A stretch of 23,646 nt of DNA, taken from contig JBIIRI010000039.1 in NCBI GenBank assembly GCA_044341625.1, positions 1-23,646 on the forward strand, given 5' to 3'. This document shows, piece after piece, positions 6,683-14,108 of this stretch. A model generated the notes under the pieces. It had not been told where the DNA came from. It saw nothing but the letters and a program-made list of their open reading frames with translations, and made no database searches. Made by a program: the position numbers and the translations under genes. Positions within the stretch are counted from its first letter, which is position 1; every line of letters starts with the position of its first letter. Origin of the DNA: Falsiroseomonas sp044341625. Lineage in GTDB: Bacteria > Pseudomonadota > Alphaproteobacteria > Acetobacterales > Acetobacteraceae.

Positions 6683-9169
6683 ATGGCACCGGCGGAGCAG
6701 GCCCCGCCGCAGATCGATGAGATGGTGGACGGCCAGGGCCGCGTCCGGCCGTCCTGGCGCAGGCTGCTCGGCGCCTTCTCCTCGCTCGGCTACGCGCAAC
6801 TGGCCGAGCGCGCCCGCCGCCTGGACCGCGCCTTCGAGGAGGAAAGCGTCGCGACGGTGCTGGACGCCTCGGCCGCCGGCCAAGCCGCCCGCGCGCGGCG
6901 GCCCTGGCGCTGCGACCCGGTGCCGCTGATCCTGACCGCCAGCGAATTCGCCGAAGTGGAGGCCGGCCTCGCCCAGCGCGCACGCCTGTTCTCCGCCCTG
7001 CTTGCCGACATCTATGGCCCGCAGGCGCTGCTGCAGGCGGGCGTGATCCCGGCACAACTCGTGCTCGGCAATCCGCATTTCCTGCGCCCCTGCCGCGCCT
7101 CGGTGCGGGCGGAATTCCAGCGCCTGACCTTCTACGGCGCCGACCTGCTGCGCGGCCCGGATGGGCGCTGGCGCGTGCTGGCGGATCGCTGCGGCGGCGC
7201 CAATGGCGTGGGCTTCGCCGCCGAGAACCGCGCGCTGCTCGGCCGCATCCTGCCAGAGGCCTTCCGCGCCATGCAGGTCCGCCCGCTGCGCCCCTTCTTC
7301 GACCGCTGGATCGGCGCGCTGCAGGCGCTGGCGCCCGACGGCGTGGACAATCCGCGCATCGCCCTGCTGACCCCCGGCGCCCGTGCCGAGACCTGGCTGG
7401 AGCACCTGTTCCTGTCGCGCGAACTCGGCCTGGAACTGGTGGAGCCCGGCGACCTGACGGTGCGTGGAGGCGAGGTGTTCCTGAAGACCCTGCGCGGCCT
7501 GCGCCGGGTCGATGTCATCCTCCGCCGGATCAAGGGCGAGGCCTGCGACCCGCTGGAATTCGACCAGCATGGCGGCGGCGTGCCCGGGCTGATGGGCAGC
7601 CTGCGGGACGGCGCAGTGCGCATGGTCAACGCCCCCGGCTCCATGGTCGCCGAAGCGCCGGGCCTGTCGGACTACCTGGCCGCCGCGTCGCGGCACCTGC
7701 TGGGCGAGGGTCTTCTGATGCCGCAGGTCGAGACGCTCTGGCTGGGCGATCCCCAATCGCTGGACCGCGTGCGCGCGGCGCCCGATGGCTGGCGCCTGCG
7801 CTCCGCCTTCGACCCCGGCGCGCCGCTGCCGCTCGGCCCGCTGGAAGCCTTCGGCGGTGGCGCGGGCCGGGAGCCCTGGCGCCTTGCCGCCACGCGCGCC
7901 CTGCCCCCTTCCGCCGCGCCCTGCCTGGTGGGGGAAAGCCTGGCCCCCGCGCCGGTCGTGCTGCGCGTCTTCCTGGCGCGGGACGCCGATGGCAGCTGGC
8001 ACGCCATGCCGGGCGGGCTCGCCCATGTGCTCGGCGAGACGGCCGAACAGGGCATCGCCACTCCGCCAACGCGGCGCGGCGCGGCCAAGGATGTCTGGGT
8101 CCTGGCCGAGGACAGCGCCGACATCCTAGGGCCCCCGCCGCCGCGCGCCGCGAGCCTCGCCATCCGCCGATCCTCCGGCGAATTGCCGAGTCGGGTGGCC
8201 GATGAGCTTTATTGGCTCGGCCGCTACCTGGAACGGCTGGAAGCCGCGGCGCGGCTGACGCGGGCGCTGCTGATGCGGCTGCTGCGCGGCGCGGCGCTGC
8301 CGCGCGAATTGTCCGAAATGCGCGCGCTCGCCCGCTGCCTCCACGCCGCCGGGCTGCTGGACGCGCAATCGGCCGCGAGCCCGCCCGATGGCGGGCTGCT
8401 GCCGCGCGCCATCGCCGCCGCCGCCGCCCCCGGCGGCGCGCTGCTGGCACTGGTGGAGGCAGTGGAACGCCCGCAGGCGGCGGTGCGCGACCGGCTGACG
8501 CATGACATGTGGGCGGCGCTGGCGCAGCTCAGCCAGGACGGGCGCGCGAAGCTGGCGGCCGCTTCCGTCGGCCTCGATGCGCTGGCGGAGGCCGCGACCG
8601 CGATCATCCGCGCCTGCACCAACCTCTCGGGCCTCGCGGCGGAGAACATGGTGCGCGGCGGGGCGTGGATGTTCCTCGACCTCGGCCGCCGGATCGAGCG
8701 CGCGCAAGCAACCGCGCGGAATGTCGGCCAGGCGCTGCTGGAGCCGCCGGGACGGATCGAGGCGGGGCTGCGCCTCGCGCTCGAGCTCTGCGATTCCACG
8801 CTGACCTATCGCGCGCGCTACCTCGGCACGGTGCAGCCGGCGCCGGTGCTGGACCTCGTGCTCGCCGATCCGTCCAACCCGCGGGCGCTCGGCTTCCAGG
8901 TGGCGGCCGTCGCGGAACGGCTGGCGGAAATCGGAGAAGCCGGCGACAGCCTGGCCGCGACCGCCGCCGTCCTCGCCCGCCGTCCGCAGGCGCTGGTGGA
9001 TGACGTGCTGGTCGCGCCGGATCGCGGCGCGGCCGCGGCGGCGCTGCCGGATGCGCTGTTCGCGCTGGAACACGAGCTGGGTGCGCTGTCGGACGCCGTC
9101 GCGCGGCGCTACGTCTCCCACATTCGCGCCCGCGTACTGGGCGAGGACGAGGCGGAGGCCGGGACCTAG
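6683..9169 (+). CDS. Circularly permuted ATP-grasp / alpha-E domain fusion protein
   Basis: An 828-residue protein. Residues 85-475 resemble circularly permuted ATP-grasp type 2 (COG2308/DUF404-DUF407), with segments DRCGGANGVGFAAENR (168-183), VDVILRR (276-282), CDPLEF and NAPGS (316-320). Residues 500-820 are the all-helical alpha-E domain (COG2307/DUF403), starting with LPSRVADELYWLGRYLERLE (501-520). This fusion is known from proteobacterial clusters with transglutaminases, predicted by comparative genomics to ligate amino acids or peptides. Several ATP-grasp motifs look altered compared with what I recall of the family, so activity is uncertain. The ATG at 6683 sits 5 bases after the previous stop with no clear ribosome binding site, suggesting translational coupling; an in-frame ATG at 6722 is an alternative. 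The frame is open further upstream, but that overlaps the preceding gene. Confidence 0.9.
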   Translation: MAPAEQAPPQIDEMVDGQGRVRPSWRRLLGAFSSLGYAQLAERARRLDRAFEEESVATVLDASAAGQAARARRPWRCDPVPLILTASEFAEVEAGLAQRARLFSALLADIYGPQALLQAGVIPAQLVLGNPHFLRPCRASVRAEFQRLTFYGADLLRGPDGRWRVLADRCGGANGVGFAAENRALLGRILPEAFRAMQVRPLRPFFDRWIGALQALAPDGVDNPRIALLTPGARAETWLEHLFLSRELGLELVEPGDLTVRGGEVFLKTLRGLRRVDVILRRIKGEACDPLEFDQHGGGVPGLMGSLRDGAVRMVNAPGSMVAEAPGLSDYLAAASRHLLGEGLLMPQVETLWLGDPQSLDRVRAAPDGWRLRSAFDPGAPLPLGPLEAFGGGAGREPWRLAATRALPPSAAPCLVGESLAPAPVVLRVFLARDADGSWHAMPGGLAHVLGETAEQGIATPPTRRGAAKDVWVLAEDSADILGPPPPRAASLAIRRSSGELPSRVADELYWLGRYLERLEAAARLTRALLMRLLRGAALPRELSEMRALARCLHAAGLLDAQSAASPPDGGLLPRAIAAAAAPGGALLALVEAVERPQAAVRDRLTHDMWAALAQLSQDGRAKLAAASVGLDALAEAATAIIRACTNLSGLAAENMVRGGAWMFLDLGRRIERAQATARNVGQALLEPPGRIEAGLRLALELCDSTLTYRARYLGTVQPAPVLDLVLADPSNPRALGFQVAAVAERLAEIGEAGDSLAATAAVLARRPQALVDDVLVAPDRGAAAAALPDALFALEHELGALSDAVARRYVSHIRARVLGEDEAEAGT

Positions 9170-10062
9170 TGCAGCAATCTCCCGCCCCGCGCGGCATTCG
9201 CTACGCGCTGCGCCACGCGACGCTCTACCGCTATGCCCAGCCGGTCGATATCGCGAACCACCTGCTGCACCTGACGCCACGCCCCGTGCCCGGCCAGGTG
9301 GTCCATTCGGCGCGGCTCGACATCACACCGGCGCCGGCCCACCGGACCGAGGGCACCGACCACCACGGCAATGGCGTGACCTGGCTATCGATCGAGGCGC
9401 CGCATGACCGGCTGGAGGTGGTGCTGGACGCGGTGGTGGAGGTCGGCTTCCCCGCGCCCCCGCCCGCCGCTAGCACCCTGGCCTGGGAGGCTGTTCGCGA
9501 CGCGACCTTGCGGCCGGAGGGCGCCGGCGCGGCCGAATTCGCGCTGCCGAGCCAGCTTGCCCCCGCCGATGCCGGCGCCGGGGCCTATGCGGCGCGGAGC
9601 TTCCCACCGGGGCGGCCCATCCTGGAAGGGCTGCTGGAGCTGACGGCGCGCATCCGGCGCGACTTCGCCTTCAAGCCCGGCGTTACCACCATCTCGACAC
9701 CTGTGAGCCAGGTGTTGTCGCTGCGCGCGGGGGTTTGCCAGGATTTCGCGCATCTGATGATCGCGGGGCTGCGCGCCATCGGGCTGCCGGCGCGCTACTG
9801 CTCCGGCTATGTCCGCACCCGCCCAGCCCCCGGCCAGGCGCGCCGCCAGGGCGCCGACCAGAGCCATGCCTGGGTGGGCGCCTGGATGGGCCCGGAGCTG
9901 GGCTGGGTGGACCTCGACCCCACCAACGACCTCGTCGTGCGCGACGAGCATGTGCTGCTGAGCTGGGGGCGGGACTATGCCGATATCAGCCCGGTGAAGG
10001 GCATCCTGCTCGGCGGCGGCAGGCAGGTGCTGGAGGTCACGGTCGACCTGATCGAGGCATAA
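9169..10062 (+). CDS. Transglutaminase-like cysteine protease family protein
   Basis: A 297-residue protein with the bacterial transglutaminase N-terminal domain (RYALRHATLYRYAQPV, 11-26) and a papain-like core: Cys190 in GVCQDFAH, His233 in QSHAW and Asp250 in DLDPTN, all intact. No signal peptide, so it should act in the cytoplasm. The GTG start shares one base with the TAG stop of the preceding gene (TAGTG), and GGAGG lies about 15 bases upstream, so translation is coupled. Relatives next to alpha-E and ATP-grasp genes are predicted to cleave or cross-link the peptide product of the ligases. It differs from the N-terminal transglutaminase of the first gene in this operon, so the cluster encodes two separate cysteine-triad enzymes. 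Substrate unknown. Confidence 0.92.
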   Translation: MQQSPAPRGIRYALRHATLYRYAQPVDIANHLLHLTPRPVPGQVVHSARLDITPAPAHRTEGTDHHGNGVTWLSIEAPHDRLEVVLDAVVEVGFPAPPPAASTLAWEAVRDATLRPEGAGAAEFALPSQLAPADAGAGAYAARSFPPGRPILEGLLELTARIRRDFAFKPGVTTISTPVSQVLSLRAGVCQDFAHLMIAGLRAIGLPARYCSGYVRTRPAPGQARRQGADQSHAWVGAWMGPELGWVDLDPTNDLVVRDEHVLLSWGRDYADISPVKGILLGGGRQVLEVTVDLIEA

Positions 10063-10095
10063 GGCGGATCGCGACGGGGGCCGCGCGAGGGCCGG

Positions 10096-10785
10096 TCAGG
10101 GCCAGGCGGCGCAGGCGTCCCAGCCGATCTCCCGCGCCTCGGCCTCGGCCGCGGCGACCCATTCGGCGACATGGGGGTGCGACAGCACAGCATCGGCATA
10201 GGCCTGCGCATCGGGCGCAAGCACCACGGAATAGGTGCGGAACCGGCTGGCCATCGGCGCCCACATCGCATCCGCGAAGCAGAACTCCGCGCCGAACAGG
10301 TATGGCCCCCCGCCGCCCCATGCCGCCCGCGCCTGCCGCCAGCTATCCTGCACCCGCGCCAATTGCGCAGCCACGCCCGGGCGCCCGATCAGCTTCACAT
10401 GGGACGGGATGCCGTTGCGGATCGGCCAGCGCTTGACGAGGTTCATCGGCAGCGCCGCGCGCAACTCGGCGAAATGGGCCTGCACCTCGGCCGCCGACAT
10501 GCGCGCCGCGGTGCGCGCCCGGAGATCGGCGGGCCAGATCCCGCAGCCCGGCGCCAGTTCCCACAGGTATTCGGCGATGGCCACGGGGTCCGTCACCAGG
10601 AAGCCGTCATGCTCCAGCACCGGGATCAGCCCGGTGGAGGCCGGCGTGGCGGACTTGTCTGCGCCCTCGGCACCCGACAGGCAAAGCGTCTCCGTCCTGA
10701 AGGGCAGGCCTGAAAGCCTGCACGCCAGCCAGGAACGCATCGTCCATGACGAGGACCAACGGGCCCCGATGACCAAGCGGATCAC
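10096..10785 (-). CDS. Glutathione S-transferase family protein
   Basis: Read from a GTG at 10785, this is a 229-residue GST. The N-terminal thioredoxin fold begins IRLVIGARWSSSWTMRSWLA, where the SSW serines are the usual glutathione-activating position in zeta-like bacterial GSTs. Then come GLIPVLEHDG (cis-Pro loop) and VTDPVAIAEYLWE (the glutathione gamma-glutamyl contact, Asp/Ser replaced here by D-P). The C-terminal helical domain contains LFGAEFCFADAMWAP, the conserved N-capping/FADA motif. Start choice: GTG 10785 gives the normal GST N-terminus, while ATG 10836 would add 17 proline-rich residues that do not look like GST. It is convergent with the transglutaminase gene (33 bases apart) and divergent from mscL. 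Probably a detoxification or beta-etherase-type enzyme; specificity unknown. Confidence 0.88.
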   Translation of the reverse strand: MIRLVIGARWSSSWTMRSWLACRLSGLPFRTETLCLSGAEGADKSATPASTGLIPVLEHDGFLVTDPVAIAEYLWELAPGCGIWPADLRARTAARMSAAEVQAHFAELRAALPMNLVKRWPIRNGIPSHVKLIGRPGVAAQLARVQDSWRQARAAWGGGGPYLFGAEFCFADAMWAPMASRFRTYSVVLAPDAQAYADAVLSHPHVAEWVAAAEAEAREIGWDACAAWP

Positions 10786-10906
10786 GCGCTTCGGACCGCT
10801 CCCCAACGGCGTCTGCGACGGGGGCACAATGGGCATGGTCGGGACGATCCCGCAAGCCATGGTCGCGCGCGAGGGCATCTGGCGCGACGACATCGAAACA
10901 GATTAA
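10769..10906 (+). CDS. Possible 45-residue ORF of unknown function
   Basis: An ATG at 10769 opens 45 codons ending with TAA, overlapping the first 17 bases of the divergent GST gene. The product begins MTKRITRFGPLPNGVC and contains GTMGMVGTIPQAM. About 40 of 46 third positions are G or C, as in the real genes here. However, the upstream-extended GST frame shares the same wobble positions, so this bias alone does not decide the strand. The ribosome binding site is poor (GAGGA, 13 bases upstream). I recognise no family. It may instead be a non-coding leader between GST and mscL. Confidence 0.25.
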   Translation: MTKRITRFGPLPNGVCDGGTMGMVGTIPQAMVAREGIWRDDIETD

Positions 10907-10957
10907 TTTGGTAGCTAGGACGGATTCAGCCAGTCCCGAACACCCCAGGAGAATACG

Positions 10958-11407
10958 ATGGAATCGCCGATACCGCTGAAGGAGCCGGCCTGGCTGGCCG
11001 AGTTCAAGAAGTTCATCCTGCGGGGCAATGTGATCGACCTCGCGGTCGGCATCGTGATCGGCGCCGCCTTCACGACCATCGTGGGGTCCCTGGTCGAAGA
11101 CCTGATCAACCCGATCATCGGCCTGCTGATCGGCGGCATCGACTTCTCGAACCTGTTCATCGTGCTGAGCGGCGAGCGCAAGGCCTCGCTGGACGCCACG
11201 CGCGAAGCGGGCGCGGCGGTGCTGGGCATCGGCGTCTTCATCAACGCGATCATCAAGTTCATCATCGTCGCCATGGCCATCTTCTGGCTGCTCAAGGCGC
11301 TGACCAAGCTCAAGATGCGTGACGAGAACGCCGAGAAGCCCCCGACACCGACCGAGGCGCTGCTGGCCGAGATCCGCGACGAGCTGAAGGCCCGCCCGAA
11401 GGTCTGA
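10958..11407 (+). CDS. mscL: Large-conductance mechanosensitive channel MscL
   Basis: A 149-residue inner-membrane channel protein that opens under membrane tension to release solutes during hypo-osmotic shock. The N-terminal amphipathic helix reads FKKFILRGNVIDLAVGIVIG, followed by the first pore-lining helix (AFTTIVGSLVEDLINPIIGLL), a periplasmic loop, the second helix (GVFINAIIKFIIVAMAIF) and a charged cytoplasmic helix ending in LLAEIRDELKAR. Length and order match the family. The start has AGGAGA 8 bases upstream. Transcribed divergently from the GST gene; a structured region and a MATE transporter gene follow. The slightly long loop between the helices (about 35 residues) is normal for alphaproteobacterial MscL. 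Confidence 0.97.
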   Translation: MESPIPLKEPAWLAEFKKFILRGNVIDLAVGIVIGAAFTTIVGSLVEDLINPIIGLLIGGIDFSNLFIVLSGERKASLDATREAGAAVLGIGVFINAIIKFIIVAMAIFWLLKALTKLKMRDENAEKPPTPTEALLAEIRDELKARPKV

Positions 11408-11416
11408 TCCCCCCAG

Positions 11417-11493
11417 GCCGCAAGCCTCCGCGGGCAAGTCTGGCCGGGCCGCGCCGCGTGGCGCATGATCCGGCCAGGCGCGGAGGCTTCGGC
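11417..11493 (+). ncRNA. Nested three-stem hairpin; candidate cis-regulatory leader of the MATE gene
   Basis: Three perfectly paired, nested stems: GCCG-(bulge C)-AAGCCTCCGCG (11417-11432) with CGCGGAGGCTTCGGC (11479-11493); CTGGCCGG (11440-11447) with CCGGCCAG (11470-11477); GCGCC (11451-11455) with GGCGC (11460-11464). The internal loop is asymmetric: GGCAAGT on one side, a single G on the other. It begins 10 bases after the mscL stop. No T run follows on either strand, so it is not a standard intrinsic terminator. The 3' arm contains GGAGG (11482-11486), the ribosome binding site of a 24-codon ORF just ahead of the MATE gene, which would be masked when folded. Pairing is seen directly; strand and regulatory function are inferred. 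Confidence 0.5.
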
Positions 11494-11568
11494 ATGGCGG
11501 CTTGCGGCTTCTCGGTGCATGCGGTGGATCTGGCGTCCTCCCTCCATCCGCTGGGTGAGGCCGCCTGA
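11494..11568 (+). CDS. 24-codon leader ORF upstream of the MATE gene
   Basis: ATG at 11494 has GGAGG at the ideal distance of 7 bases. The frame encodes MAACGFSVHAVDLASSLHPL plus GEAA and stops with TGA at 11566-11568, two bases before the ATG of the MATE transporter. The MATE gene itself has only a weak ribosome binding site, so translation of this short ORF could drive it by coupling. Its ribosome binding site is buried in the stem at 11417-11493. It could be a leader peptide or chance; 18 of 23 sense third positions are G/C, which is only moderate for this genome. Confidence 0.35.
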   Translation: MAACGFSVHAVDLASSLHPLGEAA

Positions 11569-11570
11569 GC

Positions 11571-12863
11571 ATGAAGCGTCGGCTCGGCGCCATCCTGGCG
11601 CTGGCGGCGCCGACGGCGCTCGTCTCCCTTCTGCAGATCGCGGCGCAGCTGTTCGAGACCTGGCTCGCCGCCCGGCAAGGCACGGCGGCGCTCGCCGGCT
11701 GGGCGGTGGTGCTGCCCTTCGCGCTGCTGATGCAAATGATGTCCGCCGGCGCGATGGGCGGCGGCGTCACATCCGCCGTAGCGCGTGCGCTGGGCGCCGG
11801 ACGGCGTGAGGAGGCGGCGGCGCTGGTGCTGCATGCGGTGCTGATCGCCTGCGCCGCCGCCGCCTGCTTCGCGATCCCGCTCGCTTTCGCGCCGCATACC
11901 CTGCTGGGCTGGATCGGCGGGGAGGATGCCGCGCGGGCCGCCACGACCTACGCGATCTGGCTGTTCGGCGCCGGGGCGCTGCCGGTCTGGCTGGCGAACA
12001 CGCTGGCCTCCGTGCTGCGGGGCGGCGGGCGGCATGCGCTGGCGGCGCGCGTGCTGGCGTTGGCCTGGGGCGCCTATCCGCCCTTGGCCTGGGCGCTGGT
12101 GGAGCCCTTCGGCGCGGGGCTCGCCGGGCTCGGCATCGCCTATGCCGCGGTGTTCTGGGCGGCGGCTGTGGCCATGGGCGTGGTCGTGCTGCGCGGCGGG
12201 GCGGGCTTCGCGCCAGTGCTCCGCTTGCGGCCCCGGCGGGACCTGTTCGCGCGCATCCTTTCGGTCGGCCTCGTCGCCTGCTTGCTGGCGGCGCTGGCGA
12301 ATTTGACGACGATCCTGGTGACCGCGCAGCTGGCGGCGCAGGGGGCGGCGGCGGTCGCGGCCTATGGGATTTCCGCGCGGCTCGAATTCCTGATGATCCC
12401 GCTGGCCTTCGGCATCGGCTCCGCGCTCACGGCACTGGTCGGTCGCGCGGTGGGCGCGGGCGATTGGGCGGAAGCGCGACGCCTGGCCTGGACGGGCGGC
12501 GCGCTGGCCTTCGTGCTGGCGGGCGCCTGCGGCGCGGCGGTGGCATTGTTCCCCGAAACCTTCGCCCGTGCCTTCACCGAGGATGCGGAGGTGGTGGCGA
12601 TCGCGGCGCAGGCGCTGCGGCTGATCGGCCCGGCCTATGGCGCCTTCGGGCTCGGCATGGCGATGTATTTCGCAGGCCAGGGCGCGGGCCGCATGGCCTG
12701 GCCCTTGGCCGGCGCGCTGGCGCGGCTCCTCATCGCGGTGGGTGGCGGCGCGCTGCTGGCGGCGCCCTTCGGGATCGAGGCGCAATTCGCCGCCGTCGCG
12801 CTGGGCCTCATTGCCTATGGCGTGCTGAACGCCGCCGCCGTCCGTCCCGCCATCTGGCGCTGA
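11571..12863 (+). CDS. MATE-family efflux transporter
   Basis: A 430-residue integral membrane protein, near the usual 440-460 for the MATE family, with about 12 hydrophobic segments in two similar halves. Typical features are the N-terminal LAAPTALVSLLQIAAQLFETWLA-like first helix, the loop GAGRREEAAALV after helix 2-3, and the equivalent VGAGDWAEARRLA loop in the second half (near residue 290), plus PLAFGIGSALTALVGRAVG. MATE proteins export drugs or metabolites in exchange for Na+ or H+. The classical first-helix Asp/Glu coupling residues are not obvious; Glu25 in LFETW lies where helix 1 carries a conserved residue. The start at 11571 is the first reasonable Met; upstream is the 24-codon leader ORF. 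Substrate unknown. Confidence 0.88.
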   Translation: MKRRLGAILALAAPTALVSLLQIAAQLFETWLAARQGTAALAGWAVVLPFALLMQMMSAGAMGGGVTSAVARALGAGRREEAAALVLHAVLIACAAAACFAIPLAFAPHTLLGWIGGEDAARAATTYAIWLFGAGALPVWLANTLASVLRGGGRHALAARVLALAWGAYPPLAWALVEPFGAGLAGLGIAYAAVFWAAAVAMGVVVLRGGAGFAPVLRLRPRRDLFARILSVGLVACLLAALANLTTILVTAQLAAQGAAAVAAYGISARLEFLMIPLAFGIGSALTALVGRAVGAGDWAEARRLAWTGGALAFVLAGACGAAVALFPETFARAFTEDAEVVAIAAQALRLIGPAYGAFGLGMAMYFAGQGAGRMAWPLAGALARLLIAVGGGALLAAPFGIEAQFAAVALGLIAYGVLNAAAVRPAIWR

Positions 12864-12876
12864 GAAAGCGCCCGCA

Positions 12877-12894
12877 CGTCGCGGCGCCGCGACG
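12877..12894. terminator. Perfect palindrome after the MATE gene
   Basis: CGTCGCGGCGCCGCGACG is a perfect 18-base palindrome starting 13 bases after the MATE stop. As RNA it can form a 7-bp stem with a GCGC loop. There is no T tract. A terminator or a protein-binding palindrome are both possible. Confidence 0.45.
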
Positions 12895-13036
12895 GGACAC
12901 CCACCCACCTGACATATTTGCAATGAGCCGAGAGCCCTCGAACACGTAACTGCACGGTTCCCAAGCGGGGCGAGACAGGCTTACGCTTCCCGCCGCAAGC
13001 CGGGGACAAGATCCGGCACCTTGAGGGAGAATGTCC

Positions 13037-14032
13037 ATGCAACGTCGTGCATTGCTGGGCGCCATCGGCGCCGCCGGGCTGCTCGCCGCGCCGAATGTGG
13101 TGCGCGCGCAGGCCCCGATCACCCTGAACGGCGCCAGCCAGTTCAACGACGACCACGTCTTCAACCGCACGATGACGCGGTTCCAGGAGCTGGTGCGCCA
13201 GTATTACGGCCGCCCCATCAACTTCGTGATGCACAACAACAGCTCGCTCGGCCTCGAGAAGCAGTTCTTCGAGTACATGTCGGCCGGCCGCGCGGTGGAC
13301 TTCGCCATCGTCAGCCCCGCGCATATGTCCACCTTCAGCCGCGCCGCCCCCTATATCGATGCGCCCTTCCTGTTCCGCGACCTCGCGCATTGGAACCAGG
13401 TGATCGAGCGCGACCTGTTCAAGCCCGTGGCGGATGAGGTGGAGCGCCGCGCCCGCGTGGCGCTGATCGGCTATGCCGGCGGCGGCGTGCGGAACATCTT
13501 CTCGAACCGCCCGGCCACCAACATGGCGCAGCTGCGCGGGCTTCGCGTGCGCGTCCAAGGCGCGCCGATCTGGTCGCGCACCTTCCAGGCGATCGGCATG
13601 GCCCCGCAGGTCATCGCCTATAACGAGGTCTACAACGCCATCCAGAACAACGTCATCGAGGCCGGCGAGAACGAGGCTGCGGGCGTCGAGCAGATGCGCT
13701 TCTACGAAGTCGCGCCGAACCTGCTGATGACGGAACACGCCATCACCATCCGCCCGCTCTGCTTCTCGGTGCAGACGCTGAACCGCCTGCCGCGGGAGCT
13801 GCAGGAAGCGATCCGCCGCGCGGGGCGGGAGGCCGCCGCCTTCGGCCGCCAGACCGAGAGCGGCGAGGACGGCCAGAAGATCACCGCGCTGGAACAGGCG
13901 GGCCGCCTGCGCCGCGTGGCCTTCACCGAACGCGCGCAGATGAACGCCGCCGTGCAGCCGGTGATGGCGGCCTATGCGCGAGAGATCGACGCGGAAAGCA
14001 TCCACAGCCGCATCGCGTCGCTGACCTCGTAG
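13037..14032 (+). CDS. dctP: TRAP transporter solute-binding protein (DctP family)
   Basis: A 331-residue periplasmic receptor that captures a carboxylate-type ligand for the DctQM membrane subunits. The signal peptide is MQRRALLGAIGAAGLLAAP ending near VVRAQA, with paired arginines. Family landmarks are LGLEKQFFEYMSAGRAVDFAIV and the RGLRVRVQ segment, where Arg172 is the residue expected to bind the ligand carboxylate, then AYNEVYNAIQNNVIEAGENE, the typical 'EVYxAlqxGviDG'-like motif with Asn/Glu substitutions. Start choice: AGGGAG at 13024-13029 is 7 bases from the ATG at 13037 but only 1 base from the ATG at 13031, so 13037 is preferred. A long stable hairpin separates it from dctQ, which should allow a higher level of the binding protein. 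Ligand unknown; the gene symbol is by family. Confidence 0.93.
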   Translation: MQRRALLGAIGAAGLLAAPNVVRAQAPITLNGASQFNDDHVFNRTMTRFQELVRQYYGRPINFVMHNNSSLGLEKQFFEYMSAGRAVDFAIVSPAHMSTFSRAAPYIDAPFLFRDLAHWNQVIERDLFKPVADEVERRARVALIGYAGGGVRNIFSNRPATNMAQLRGLRVRVQGAPIWSRTFQAIGMAPQVIAYNEVYNAIQNNVIEAGENEAAGVEQMRFYEVAPNLLMTEHAITIRPLCFSVQTLNRLPRELQEAIRRAGREAAAFGRQTESGEDGQKITALEQAGRLRRVAFTERAQMNAAVQPVMAAYAREIDAESIHSRIASLTS

Positions 14033-14038
14033 CCCGCA

Positions 14039-14076
14039 AGGCCGGGGGCGGCGGCCAGCGCCGCCGCCCCCGGCCT
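14039..14076 (+). terminator. 16-bp hairpin between dctP and dctQ (attenuator/3'-stabiliser)
   Basis: AGGCCGGGGGCGGCGG (14039-14054) and its exact complement (14061-14076) form a 16-bp stem with a 6-base loop (CCAGCG), 6 bases after the dctP stop. Only a short CCCTTCCC follows, so read-through is likely. Such hairpins between a binding-protein gene and its membrane partners typically stabilise the upstream message or partly terminate it. Confidence 0.75.
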
Positions 14077-14108
14077 CCCTTCCCGACTGGCACCGAAGGA
14101 CCCATCGC

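Noticed and set aside
10786..10836. A GST start at ATG 10836
   Set aside because: It adds 17 proline-rich residues before the usual GST beginning and fits the family less well than GTG 10785, although it cannot be fully excluded.
13031..13036. dctP start at the first ATG (13031)
   Set aside because: The ribosome binding site is only 1 base away from it, too close; the ATG at 13037 has the normal 7-base spacing.
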